The position numbers were made by a program, and so were the translations under genes. Shown one piece after another: positions 7,396 to 15,886 of a stretch of DNA of 20,592 nucleotides. Below the pieces are notes generated by a model that was not told the DNA's origin, did not search any database, and worked only from the letters and a program-made list of their open reading frames with translations. Origin of the DNA: a virus; IMG/VR virus record IMGVR_UViG_3300027733_000248, positions 1 to 20,592 of that record. The stretch is one strand, 5' to 3'. The first letter of the stretch is position 1. Each line of letters opens with the position of its first letter.

Positions 7396-10125
7396 ATGAT
7401 ATCTAACGAAGAAATTGAATCGTTCTTGCACGGGAATGACCCCGAAGAATTTATTGTAGCAATAGAATTTGACTACGCATCCAACTCCATTTACAAAATT
7501 AAAGAGATTCCTGGTAAAGGAAAAGAAATCCGTAAGGATACGTTTACCCCATTTGCATGGGTAGGTGATTTACGCGGTATTAACTTTTACGGTAATTCAA
7601 AAGCAGCTCAGAAAGAAGCCATGTCCAAACATGGTATTATGATTGAGAAGTTGGAAACTCACGGTAACGAAAGGTTACAAAAAGGTATGACTTTCATGGT
7701 GAAATCACTTAAAGGATATAGAGAGCTTATTCAGTTCTTTAGAGAAGGTGGTTGTGACCCATGGGGTGAAAAAACAAAAGACAAAGTAATGATTTTACCT
7801 CCTGTAGAACAATACTTAATCTCTAAAGAAAAAAGATTATTTAAAGGATTTGAGAATTATGAAGAAGTTACCCGAATGGTATATGACTTAGAGACGACTG
7901 CTCTTGAACCAAAGGACGGTCGTATCTTCATGATTGGAATTAAAACAAATAAAGGATATCACCGAGTTATTGAGTGTATGGATGAGGCAGAAGAAAAGAA
8001 TGCCATCATTGAATTCTTTAATGTTATTAATGAATTAAAACCAAGTATTATTGGTGGTTACAACTCAGCAAATTTCGACTGGCATTGGATTTTTGAAAGA
8101 TGTCAAATATTGGGGATAGACCCTAAGAAGATTTGTAAATCATTACATCCTCAACATTCATTCACAAGAAAAGATAGTATGTTAAAACTTGCGAATGAGG
8201 TTGAGACATTTACTCAAACTTCTATTTGGGGTTATAATGTAATTGATATTATTCATGCTGTTCGTAGAGCACAAGCAATCAATTCAAGTATTAAATCTGC
8301 GGGATTGAAATACATTACTCAGTATATTAATGCTGAAGCCCCTGACCGTGTTTATATTGACCATTTAGATATTGGTCCATTCTACTCAAAGAAAGAAGAC
8401 TTTTGGTTAAACACTAAAAACGGTAATTACAAAAAAGTTGGTGTGGATTCTAAAATTGATGAAATTTGTGATAAACGTACTGACGTATACAATAAGATTA
8501 AAGGTGATAAGTTAGTAGAGATGTATCTTGACGATGACCTAGATGAAACCCTTAAGGTGGACCAAGAGTTCAACCAAGGTTCCTTCTTGTTGGCTGCGAT
8601 GATTCCAACAACATACGAAAGGGTTTCAACCATGGGTACTGCAACATTATGGAAAATGTTAATGTTAGCTTGGTCTTATAAGCATGGGCTCGCTATTCCA
8701 GAAAAACAAGGTAAGACAGACTTTGTAGGAGGTCTTTCACGACTACTTAAGGTTGGTTATAGTAAGAACGTACTTAAACTCGATTTCTCATCTCTATACC
8801 CTTCTATTCAGTTAGTACATGATGTATTTCCTGACTGTGATGTAACAGGTGCAATGAAAGGTATGTTAAGTTACTTCCGTAATACCCGTATCAAATACAA
8901 ACAACTTGCTGAAGAGTTTTATAATGTTGACCGTAAGAAGTCTGAATCATATGGTAATAAACAGTTACCGATTAAGATTTTCATTAACTCGATGTTTGGT
9001 GCATTATCCGCTCCTCAGGTTTATGCTTGGGGTGACATGTATATGGGTGAACAGATTACCTGTACAGGTAGACAATACCTTCGTCAGATGATTAAGTTCT
9101 TCATGACTAAAGGATACGTTCCGTTGGTAATGGATACGGATGGTGTTAACTTCTCAACTCCTGATGAGGCAAACGATAGAGTTTATGTTGGTCGTGGATT
9201 GAATTGGAAAGTTAAAGAGGGTAAAGAATATTTTGGGCCTGAAGCCGATGTTGCCGAGTATAATGATATATTCATGAGAGGTGAGATGGCGCTTGATACT
9301 GATGGTATATGGCCTTCTACCATCAACTTAGCTCGTAAGAACTATGCGGTTATGGATGCCAAAGGTAAAATCAAATTAACGGGTAATAGTATTAAATCAA
9401 AGAAACTTCCATTGTATATTGAGGCCTTTTTGGATAAAGGTGTTAAAATGTTACTTGAAGGCAATGGTAAGGCGTTTGTTGAATATTACTATGAGTACTT
9501 ACAGACAATTTTTGATAAAAAGATACCGTTAAGTAAAATCGCTCAAAGGGCGAAAGTTAAACTAAGTATGGATGATTACAAAAAACGTTTAACAGAAAAA
9601 ACTAAATCGGGTAATAGTATGAGCAGAATGGCCCACATGGAATTAGCTCTTCAATCAAATTTAAACGTAAGTTTAGGTGATGTTATTATGTATGTTAATA
9701 ATGGACTTAAATCGTCTCATGGAGATGTTCAAAAGAAAGGGGATGGAGTTCAAATTAATTGTTATATGTTAGATAAAGACATTTTAGACAATGACCCTAA
9801 TTTAACAGGTGATTATAATGTCCCAAGAGCAATTACCACTTTTAATAAAAGAATTGAGCCGTTATTAGTTTGTTTTAAGGATGAAGTGAGAAATGGTTTA
9901 ATTGTTACTGACCCTGAAAAAAGAGGTATCTTTACAACCGCACAATGTGAATTGATAAATGGTCAACCATTTGACGAGTCAGGTCAAGATAAATTGGAGG
10001 ACGTGTTAGCGATTACAGATGCTGAAATGTCATATTGGAAAAAACGAGGTTTAGACCCTGACTATATGTACGAATTAGCTGAAGAAGGGTGGAAAGAAAA
10101 GTTAGGAATTCTTGAGACCGTCTGA
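7396..10125 (+). CDS. Family-B DNA polymerase with 3'-5' exonuclease (T4 gp43-like)
   Basis: A replicative polymerase of 909 residues (T4 gp43 has 898). Exonuclease motifs: Exo I VYDLETT (D164, E166), Exo II GYNSANFD (221-228), and a likely Exo III YLDDD (377-381). Polymerase motifs: A DFSSLYPS (463-470), B KIFINSMFG (527-535), C MDTDG (579-583, catalytic D580 and D582); then KNYAVMDAKGKIKLTG (648-663) as the KKxY-type thumb/palm element. All catalytic acids are present, so it should be active in synthesis and proofreading. Motif B has Phe where KxxxNSxYG has Tyr. The N-terminal 150 residues are the usual B-family N-terminal domain. No clear C-terminal clamp-binding peptide is seen. The start has no Shine-Dalgarno. 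The 3' end overlaps the opposite-strand gene by 24 nt. Confidence 0.95.
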   Translation: MISNEEIESFLHGNDPEEFIVAIEFDYASNSIYKIKEIPGKGKEIRKDTFTPFAWVGDLRGINFYGNSKAAQKEAMSKHGIMIEKLETHGNERLQKGMTFMVKSLKGYRELIQFFREGGCDPWGEKTKDKVMILPPVEQYLISKEKRLFKGFENYEEVTRMVYDLETTALEPKDGRIFMIGIKTNKGYHRVIECMDEAEEKNAIIEFFNVINELKPSIIGGYNSANFDWHWIFERCQILGIDPKKICKSLHPQHSFTRKDSMLKLANEVETFTQTSIWGYNVIDIIHAVRRAQAINSSIKSAGLKYITQYINAEAPDRVYIDHLDIGPFYSKKEDFWLNTKNGNYKKVGVDSKIDEICDKRTDVYNKIKGDKLVEMYLDDDLDETLKVDQEFNQGSFLLAAMIPTTYERVSTMGTATLWKMLMLAWSYKHGLAIPEKQGKTDFVGGLSRLLKVGYSKNVLKLDFSSLYPSIQLVHDVFPDCDVTGAMKGMLSYFRNTRIKYKQLAEEFYNVDRKKSESYGNKQLPIKIFINSMFGALSAPQVYAWGDMYMGEQITCTGRQYLRQMIKFFMTKGYVPLVMDTDGVNFSTPDEANDRVYVGRGLNWKVKEGKEYFGPEADVAEYNDIFMRGEMALDTDGIWPSTINLARKNYAVMDAKGKIKLTGNSIKSKKLPLYIEAFLDKGVKMLLEGNGKAFVEYYYEYLQTIFDKKIPLSKIAQRAKVKLSMDDYKKRLTEKTKSGNSMSRMAHMELALQSNLNVSLGDVIMYVNNGLKSSHGDVQKKGDGVQINCYMLDKDILDNDPNLTGDYNVPRAITTFNKRIEPLLVCFKDEVRNGLIVTDPEKRGIFTTAQCELINGQPFDESGQDKLEDVLAITDAEMSYWKKRGLDPDYMYELAEEGWKEKLGILETV

Positions 10126-10437
10126 AGATAAGATATACCAATTACCAGCACAAAATCTAAACTCAATACAGGCATATTTGTCGGCAACTATTTCATCATA
10201 GTCTTCGTCAATTTTGCCTGTGTCAGGTTTGATTGTTATCCTTGTCATTGCCTTTACGACAATATGGTCAGTAGTTTTTGAGTTTAAAGTAACTGTAGAC
10301 TCCAATACATTTCTAATGATAACACATTCCTCACCGTTAGTTGAGTATTCTCTTTCAGACACAATTGAAATTTCTGAAGTTTCTAATATTTCCCCATTAA
10401 TTAATCTTGTAGATGGGATTGTTCTTAATATTGCCAT
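10102..10437 (-). CDS. Small beta-rich protein, putative virion component
   Basis: A 111-residue protein, last gene of the minus-strand cluster, starting 4 nt after the stop of the candidate neck gene. It is mostly predicted strand, with a C-terminal segment IEFRFCAGNWYILSSDG (about 91-107) of a type seen in phage coat, decoration and fibre proteins. There is no enzyme motif, signal peptide or membrane helix. Its stop lies within the 3' end of the convergent polymerase gene (24-nt overlap), with no terminator between them. It probably acts with the neck protein in the virion; family not recognised. Confidence 0.6.
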   Translation of the reverse strand: MAILRTIPSTRLINGEILETSEISIVSEREYSTNGEECVIIRNVLESTVTLNSKTTDHIVVKAMTRITIKPDTGKIDEDYDEIVADKYACIEFRFCAGNWYILSSDGLKNS

Positions 10438-10441
10438 AAGG

Positions 10442-11554
10442 TTAAATTACATATATTTGACGAGGCATAGCTCTGAATTTCATTTGCTTATTTAAATTTT
10501 CAGCAATAAGGGCTTCTTTTTCCATTTGTTTTTCAGGTCTAAGTCTTTCAAGTCTTAGTTTTAATTCTTCTTCTAACTTAGTTTTTTCATCTTTACCTTC
10601 AGTTAAAAGACTTGTATAGTCCATTTGGATTTCAGAGTCAGGGGTTTTTAAGTTTCCACTATATTTCCCTCTAACTCTACCTAACGTTTCTTTAACGTAA
10701 GCGGTAAACCATCTTCTTACCCATTGTTGTGCAGGTACATTTAAATCTGTCCAAGTAAACTCTTCTAAAGGAACTTCATTAGGCATTTTAATTACATCAG
10801 GATTATTTTTTAAACAATCCGCCCTACTATCAGGAGTTACATCGTAATACCAATACCAAACAGCTTTACCGACATATCCGCTATAATTATTCCAATTAAA
10901 ATGATTACCAGGAGCGTTATATAACTGTACGTTTCTTTTACCATCAGGTAACGCAGTAATTCTATATGTTAACGAACCACCTAAAATTCTATTCATAATG
11001 TTTGCCTCTTGCATTCTTAACAAGTAGTCAAAACCTGACATCATAAAGTAAGAACCTTGATAACCCATTTGAGCAAATCCTACTTCATTCGCACCTAATC
11101 CAACACCACCAAAACCACCAATTCCACCCATACCAAATGCAGTCCAAGGTTGGTTACTAAACCATAATAACTCATTAATCTCTCTACCTGCAGGTATTTC
11201 ATAATCTTGTTTGTTTGGCTCAAGAAGAAAATAATCTTTTTTAAGTACCCATGGACCCATAGTTTGAAGTCCAACAATTTTTGAATACGAATATGCAAAT
11301 TGTTGTTCAAAATCCATGGTTCTTGTAATTAAAGCTTGAGCAACAGACTTTTCAGTCATGTTCAAGTTAACCAAGTTAACCCACTGACTTTCAATTAACC
11401 AATCAAGAACATATTGTTCATAATCTTGAATAGATAGTTCCATCAAAGAATCCATCATTTCATCTTCAATCTCAACACTTCTTAATGGTGCACCCAATAA
11501 GTGTTTAATTCTTGTATAAATTTTTGACCTTTCTGGTTCTGGAATAACTGCCAT
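10442..11554 (-). CDS. Putative neck / head-tail connector protein (T4 gp13-like)
   Basis: A 370-residue protein. The N-terminal helical part (KIYTRIKHLLGAPLRSVEIED, 11-31, then MDSLMELSIQDYEQYVLDWL, 34-53) resembles head-tail adaptor domains. The middle has a Gly-rich loop (142-154) and aromatic strands. The C-terminal LGRVRGKYSG (291-300) followed by MDYTSLLTEGK and a charged coiled-coil-like helix (about 322-355) is the kind of tail I associate with gp13-type neck proteins of marine T4-like phages. No enzymatic motif. T4 gp13 is shorter (about 309). It is followed by a small putative virion gene and opposes the tail genes at 14960-16930. The assignment rests on remembered pattern, so the specific name is tentative; a structural role is likelier than any other. 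Confidence 0.5.
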   Translation of the reverse strand: MAVIPEPERSKIYTRIKHLLGAPLRSVEIEDEMMDSLMELSIQDYEQYVLDWLIESQWVNLVNLNMTEKSVAQALITRTMDFEQQFAYSYSKIVGLQTMGPWVLKKDYFLLEPNKQDYEIPAGREINELLWFSNQPWTAFGMGGIGGFGGVGLGANEVGFAQMGYQGSYFMMSGFDYLLRMQEANIMNRILGGSLTYRITALPDGKRNVQLYNAPGNHFNWNNYSGYVGKAVWYWYYDVTPDSRADCLKNNPDVIKMPNEVPLEEFTWTDLNVPAQQWVRRWFTAYVKETLGRVRGKYSGNLKTPDSEIQMDYTSLLTEGKDEKTKLEEELKLRLERLRPEKQMEKEALIAENLNKQMKFRAMPRQIYVI

Positions 11555-11559
11555 ATCTA

Positions 11560-11566
11560 ATAAATA
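11560..11566 (-). promoter_or_regulatory. TATTTAT motif (minus strand) before the neck gene
   Basis: The plus strand reads ATAAATA here, so the coding strand of the downstream minus-strand gene has TATTTAT 5 nt before its ATG. If it were a -10 element the transcript would be nearly leaderless. Confidence 0.35.
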
Positions 11567-11581
11567 TCAATTAGTTTATTA

Positions 11582-13111
11582 TTAAATACTGTAGAGCAGT
11601 GAATCTTTTGGAAAAACAAAATTACCACCTACAATTTTTGGTTTTTGATTGAACACTAAAACATTTTTTCCTTTTTGGAAAACCATCCAATCTGTTTTGT
11701 ATAACTTAACACTTGCGGTACCTTCTAAAACAATACCATCCTCAGTTTCAATCATATTTCTAAACGGTTTAATCTGAGCGGTATATAATTGTCCATCTTT
11801 AAAAACTTCTAAATCCACACCTTGTATTGCGTCTTTTTTATTACCAAGTTCTCCAACCACCTCAACCTTAGCGGTTTTACCAAAAAACCTCTTAAGTATT
11901 GATGCCGTGATTTCTTCTCTTTTACTTCCTGCTTTATCTTTTTCAGTTAAAATTCTTAATAAATTTTGAAAAGTTGAACTTTCTTTATCAAAGATTCTAA
12001 ACTTAAAATGGTTTAATGCATTAACAAATCTTTCAACCTCTTTCTTTTGTTGTGATGGAGTTTTATCCATAAATTGAATGGGTTCTTTATTAGGAATTGT
12101 TGCAATAACATTATTTAAATCTTTTAATAAGATACAAAAAGATGTGTAGTTTGTGTTTAATTTATTAATAACAGACCTGCCAGGACCCTCAAGATTATAA
12201 ACACCAGGTAATTGGTCGTTGTCTGGTTTTTCAATATAGTTTTCATTGAATACTTCTTTCATGATTTTATTAATACCATTCATGAAAGTCCATTTTATAT
12301 CGGAATTTGCATTGAATAACATTCTATAGAATTCATTCTCTGATTGAGAACACATTTCAGATTTACCCTCACTTAACAATTGTTTTAATTTTGTTGATTC
12401 AGTTAATTTTGTTTCAATTTTCATTTCGTACATTTTTGTTACAAAATCCCAATTAACTACTTTCCAAAAGTTTGTGATATATTCATCTCTTTTGTTTCTA
12501 TATTTTAGATAATAAGCATGTTCCCATAAATCTAGTCCTAATAGTGGAAATCCACCCCCTTCAATCACATTCATTAATGGATTGTCTTGGTTTGGAGTTG
12601 ACATAATTTTTAAAGTATTTTTTGAGGTTAGAACTAACCATACCCATCCAGAACCAAATCTTTCTTTGGCTTGTTTTTCAAATTCTTTTTTGAATGCGGT
12701 GAATGTCCCCCATTGTTTGGTGATTTTTTTGTAAAGTTCACCATCAAGTTTTTTGGGTTCAGGAGTTAACATGTTCCAAAATAATGCGTGGTTAAAAGCA
12801 CCACCTGCATTATTTCTTATGTTTTTATCAAAACGACTAATTGTTTTGATTATTTTTTCTAAATCTAAATCTCCGTATTTTTTCTTTGATAATGCGTCGT
12901 TTAGTTTATCCACGTACCCTTTATAATGTTTATTATAATGAAAGTTCATTGTTTCTGGGTCAATAAACTGTTTGAGGGCTGTATAAGAATAAGGTAATTT
13001 CTCTATTCCTATTTTTTTCATTTCTGTAATCAACAACTCTTTTTCTTTGTTAACGTGGGTTTCAAGTATCTGTAGTTCTAGTTGTTGGATTTTCTCTTCT
13101 GTTTTTTTCAT
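11582..13111 (-). CDS. Mn-type superoxide dismutase fused to a PD-(D/E)XK nuclease-like domain
   Basis: A 509-residue protein. Residues 1-39 form a charged helical extension. Residues about 40-230 are a complete Fe/Mn superoxide dismutase: metal ligands H58 (FHYNKHYKGY, with second-sphere H62 and Y66), H108 (NNAGGAFNHALFW), D194 and H198 (LDLWEHAYY). The NNAGG segment and the NQDNPLM segment (Gln 175) follow the Mn-type rather than the Fe-type pattern. It should convert superoxide to oxygen and peroxide. Residues about 250-509 are not SOD. Within them, REEITASIL (398-406), GVDLE (431-435, D433) and AQIKPF (445-450, Q446-x-K448) are spaced like the E...D...(E/Q)xK core of a restriction-endonuclease fold. 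Usual SODs are about 200 residues, so this is a true fusion with no frame break. It lies between a helicase gene and a virion gene. The nuclease call is inference; the SOD call is firm. Confidence 0.85.
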   Translation of the reverse strand: MKKTEEKIQQLELQILETHVNKEKELLITEMKKIGIEKLPYSYTALKQFIDPETMNFHYNKHYKGYVDKLNDALSKKKYGDLDLEKIIKTISRFDKNIRNNAGGAFNHALFWNMLTPEPKKLDGELYKKITKQWGTFTAFKKEFEKQAKERFGSGWVWLVLTSKNTLKIMSTPNQDNPLMNVIEGGGFPLLGLDLWEHAYYLKYRNKRDEYITNFWKVVNWDFVTKMYEMKIETKLTESTKLKQLLSEGKSEMCSQSENEFYRMLFNANSDIKWTFMNGINKIMKEVFNENYIEKPDNDQLPGVYNLEGPGRSVINKLNTNYTSFCILLKDLNNVIATIPNKEPIQFMDKTPSQQKKEVERFVNALNHFKFRIFDKESSTFQNLLRILTEKDKAGSKREEITASILKRFFGKTAKVEVVGELGNKKDAIQGVDLEVFKDGQLYTAQIKPFRNMIETEDGIVLEGTASVKLYKTDWMVFQKGKNVLVFNQKPKIVGGNFVFPKDSLLYSI

Positions 13112-13117
13112 AGTTTT

Positions 13118-13144
13118 GGATTATCCGTTGTATATAAATAATCC
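13118..13144 (-). promoter_or_regulatory. TATTTAT motif inside an inverted repeat upstream of the SOD fusion
   Basis: ATAAATA at 13134-13140 (TATTTAT on the coding strand) lies 22 nt before the ATG of the SOD fusion. GGATTAT (13118-13124) and ATAATCC (13138-13144) form a 7-bp inverted repeat overlapping the motif. The layout would suit an operator over a promoter, but no regulator can be named. Confidence 0.35.
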
Positions 13145-13152
13145 GTAGTTGC

Positions 13153-14904
13153 TTAATATCTCAACTGATTAATTCTTTGTAGAATTTCTTCTGCTGCATC
13201 AGCAGGATTTTGGTTGTCACCCATAACTGTTGCGATGACTTGTTTCTTGTTGTTCAATATATCATAAATGATACCTTCAATCGTATTTTCAAAAATTGGA
13301 TAGTATACTAATACATTGTTATTTTGACCGTAGCGATATGCTCGGTCTTCAGCTTGTGCGTGGTCTGATGGTAAGAATGAAAGGTCATTCATGATTACCG
13401 CTTCTGCTGATGTTAAAGTAATACCAACACCTGCGGCTTTAATGTTACCAACAAAAACTTTAACCTTTGGGTTGTCTTGGAATTGGTCAACAGAGTATTG
13501 TCTTTCAGGTTTTGACATTGAACCATCAAGTTTAACTGCAAGTTTTCCAAAATGTTCTGTAATTTTATTTAAAGAATCTGTGAAATTACAGAATATGATA
13601 ACTTTCTTGTCTTGTTCTAAAATGTTTTCGGCAAGTTCAATTGTCTGAGCAATTTTCTCGTCAGCAATAATTTGTCTAACCTTTGTTAGTTTTGAAAATT
13701 GAACTGTTAGTGATTTTGACTCTTCAGGATTTTTATCATACCAATCATAATATTCCCCCATAACATTTTCATATTCTTTAGATTTTAATCTAAGATATAC
13801 AGGGGTAATAATTTTATCGGGTAGGTCAAGAACATTTTCTTTTAATCTTCTTAATGTTAATCCTACAGTTCGGTCTCTTAATTCCTCTAAATTTGATGCA
13901 CCCGTCACATTCCAAACTTTTCTTCCGCCAACATTAAATTGATATCCTTGACAATATCTGATAGCATATGCCATCCAATTCTTTGCAACAGGGGAATCAA
14001 TCAAACTTAATAAGTTGAAATAATCAATTGGTCGTGATGTCATTGGGGTACCTGTCAATAACCACAATCTGTCAGTTTTTTTAACGATATCGTTAATTAG
14101 TTTCGTCCTTTGCGCCGTAGCATTTTTGATATAGTGTGCTTCGTCAATAATAACCAAATCAAAATTGGCAGCAAGAACTTGAGATTCATCTTTCTTTTTA
14201 GGGTCATGGAAATTTTTTATTATGTCGTAGTTTATAATTACAAAATCCGCCTCAGTACTAAAGTTTTTACTTTCCGCAATGTAGATTGATTTGTCTGAAT
14301 AATTTTCAATCTCACGTTTCCAGTTAATTTTTAAAGTAGCGGGACAAATGATTAAAACTTTTTTAGAACCTGATTCTAATGCTGCAATGATTGTTGAGGT
14401 TGTTTTACCAAGACCCATGTCATCAGCCAAGATAAACTTTTTATTTTCAACTAATTTTTGAATTGCTTCTTTTTGATGTTCTAATGGAGGACGGTGAGAA
14501 TATTTGGAATAATCAATCACAACATCTTTAACTGAATTATCTTTAATGATTGCTGCCTTTGGTAACCAAAAATCATGTAATTCTTCTTTTTCAAAAACTT
14601 TACCCCAAATGTGGTAAGCCTTTTCTTTATCTGCTAATAATTTTTCAACCCAAACTTTTTGAGGTATTTCGGTATATAATTTATCGTCAGCTAATTTTTG
14701 TGCAAAGTAGGCGTCAAGAATCACCCACTTCTTGGCAACCTTTGGTTGCTTGTCGTGGAAGTTAATAATATACTCTGATTGACTTCTTGTTGGGTAAAAT
14801 TTTTTGTTAAGTTGTGACTTACGTTTTAACTCTAACATGTAATTATTACCACCTTCATATGTTTCAAGAATCGTCAATGCCTTTGACTCCAAACTTATTT
14901 CCAT
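13153..14904 (-). CDS. SNF2-family superfamily-2 helicase/ATPase
   Basis: A 583-residue protein with the full SNF2 motif set: motif I DDMGLGKT (161-168), Ia CPATLKINW (187-195), II DEAH (254-257), III LTGTP (283-287), IV VIIFCNF (435-441), V GVGITLT (492-498), VI QAEDRAYRYGQ (517-527). Arrangement and size resemble the SMARCAL1/HARP-like, fork-remodelling type; residues 1-135 are an N-terminal domain I do not recognise. ATP-driven translocation on duplex DNA is expected. In this phage it could take the UvsW-like part in fork regression and recombination, which is inference. First gene of the minus-strand cluster; the ATG at 14904 has only a weak A-rich leader. Confidence 0.9.
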   Translation of the reverse strand: MEISLESKALTILETYEGGNNYMLELKRKSQLNKKFYPTRSQSEYIINFHDKQPKVAKKWVILDAYFAQKLADDKLYTEIPQKVWVEKLLADKEKAYHIWGKVFEKEELHDFWLPKAAIIKDNSVKDVVIDYSKYSHRPPLEHQKEAIQKLVENKKFILADDMGLGKTTSTIIAALESGSKKVLIICPATLKINWKREIENYSDKSIYIAESKNFSTEADFVIINYDIIKNFHDPKKKDESQVLAANFDLVIIDEAHYIKNATAQRTKLINDIVKKTDRLWLLTGTPMTSRPIDYFNLLSLIDSPVAKNWMAYAIRYCQGYQFNVGGRKVWNVTGASNLEELRDRTVGLTLRRLKENVLDLPDKIITPVYLRLKSKEYENVMGEYYDWYDKNPEESKSLTVQFSKLTKVRQIIADEKIAQTIELAENILEQDKKVIIFCNFTDSLNKITEHFGKLAVKLDGSMSKPERQYSVDQFQDNPKVKVFVGNIKAAGVGITLTSAEAVIMNDLSFLPSDHAQAEDRAYRYGQNNNVLVYYPIFENTIEGIIYDILNNKKQVIATVMGDNQNPADAAEEILQRINQLRY

Positions 14905-14924
14905 TCTTTTAATAAAAGTTTGTC

Positions 14925-14931
14925 TTAAATA
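14925..14931 (-). promoter_or_regulatory. Near-match (TATTTAA) to the TATTTAT motif before the helicase
   Basis: The coding strand reads TATTTAA, 6 of 7 bases of the shared motif, 20 nt before the helicase ATG. With 14947-14953 it would make the 55-nt gap a divergent promoter region. Confidence 0.25.
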
Positions 14932-14946
14932 TAAGTAAAAATAAAG

Positions 14947-14953
14947 TATTTAT
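14947..14953 (+). promoter_or_regulatory. TATTTAT motif before the tail/neck gene trio
   Basis: Exact TATTTAT, 6 nt before the ATG at 14960, in the 55-nt divergent gap with the helicase. Such close spacing would imply a leaderless or very short leader transcript. Confidence 0.35.
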
Positions 14954-14959
14954 CAATAT

Positions 14960-15472
14960 ATGCAAAAATTAGTTCCAATTACAAGGTTAGGCAAATTCTT
15001 CGGTGAGGAGGATTTTGCATTAGATATTGGTATGGGTGAAGAGTGGTTAGTGGGTGATATGAATTTCACGGTTGTGTTATACCGTGTTGATAGATATCGC
15101 ACAAAAACTGATGATGTGTATGGTGAAGTTTTAGAAGATGGAATACAATTCATGGCACCTATAGAATTGAACGGTTATGTTCAAATCATGGCTCCAACTA
15201 ACAAATTACTTGGTAATTCTAAAGTTAAACAAGATGAGCCAGGTAATATGAAATTTTCAATTTACCAAAAAACTCTTGATGATATGCAAGTTAATATCCT
15301 TATGGGTGATTACTTTGGATATTATGAAACTGAAGACCGAATTAGATATTATACGGTTATTGATGATGGACTTGTTAAGTCAGACAATAAACATACTTAT
15401 GGTGGATACAAACCGTTCTATAGAACAATAACCGCAACATATGTAAGCGAAAACGAATTTAGAGGATTATAA
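14960..15472 (+). CDS. Putative neck/tail-completion structural protein
   Basis: A 170-residue, acidic, strand-rich protein with IELNGYVQIMAP (57-68), a loop, and GDYFGYYETEDRIRYYTVIDDG (about 115-136). It lacks enzyme motifs, membrane segments and a signal peptide. It shares its stop with the next start (1-nt overlap), followed by a gp15-like gene, so its position matches the T4 order in which gene 14 (neck) lies just before gene 15. That argument is positional. I do not recognise a sequence match to T4 gp14, and a different head-tail connector is equally possible. Confidence 0.5.
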   Translation: MQKLVPITRLGKFFGEEDFALDIGMGEEWLVGDMNFTVVLYRVDRYRTKTDDVYGEVLEDGIQFMAPIELNGYVQIMAPTNKLLGNSKVKQDEPGNMKFSIYQKTLDDMQVNILMGDYFGYYETEDRIRYYTVIDDGLVKSDNKHTYGGYKPFYRTITATYVSENEFRGL

Positions 15473-15882
15473 TGAAAGTAGTAATAACTGAATCTCAGTT
15501 TGATAATTTATTTTTGGGTAAGAAAGTTATGGTGTATTATAATTTACACAAACATACTTTTTCGGTCACCTATGATAGTAAAGTAATTATGCATGCTGAC
15601 TATGTTAAATTAGGAGATGTTGAGTTTAGAGTTAGAAAAGGTGGTAAAGAAAAAGTTCGTTCTGAAAAATCAAAGAATGTTCACGCATTTGTAATTGGAA
15701 AATTATTAGATTATTGTGAATATCCATGTGACGATTTACCAACCTCAACTTCTGATAAAGTTGTTACATATAATCCATATAAATTTGATTCGTTTGTTTA
15801 TAAAGACAGTGAAGAACCTGTTTATCATGCAAATGAAGTTGATATGATAAATTCGCAAAATAAAATATTTGTTGTAAAATAA
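15472..15882 (+). CDS. Conserved phage protein of unknown function
   Basis: A 136-residue protein whose ATG overlaps the previous stop by 1 nt. It starts with KVVITESQFDNLF, a short N-terminal peptide of a kind I have seen on many unrelated proteins of environmental T4-like phages. A compact domain follows: VYYNLHKHTFSV (21-32), VIMHADYV (38-45), VEFRV, and KSKNVHAFVIGKL (66-78). The NLHK...HAD...KNVHAF pattern recurs in phage hypothetical proteins. The C-terminal third is Ser/Asp-rich and probably flexible. No function can be given. It sits between two tail/neck genes, but such small genes are often inserted there without a structural role. Confidence 0.65.
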   Translation: MKVVITESQFDNLFLGKKVMVYYNLHKHTFSVTYDSKVIMHADYVKLGDVEFRVRKGGKEKVRSEKSKNVHAFVIGKLLDYCEYPCDDLPTSTSDKVVTYNPYKFDSFVYKDSEEPVYHANEVDMINSQNKIFVVK

Positions 15883-15886
15883 TAAA

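Noticed and set aside
10214-10495. Plus-strand open frame across 10214-10495
   Set aside because: It is antisense to the small virion gene and the end of the neck gene; those minus-strand frames fit the operon spacing and known patterns better.
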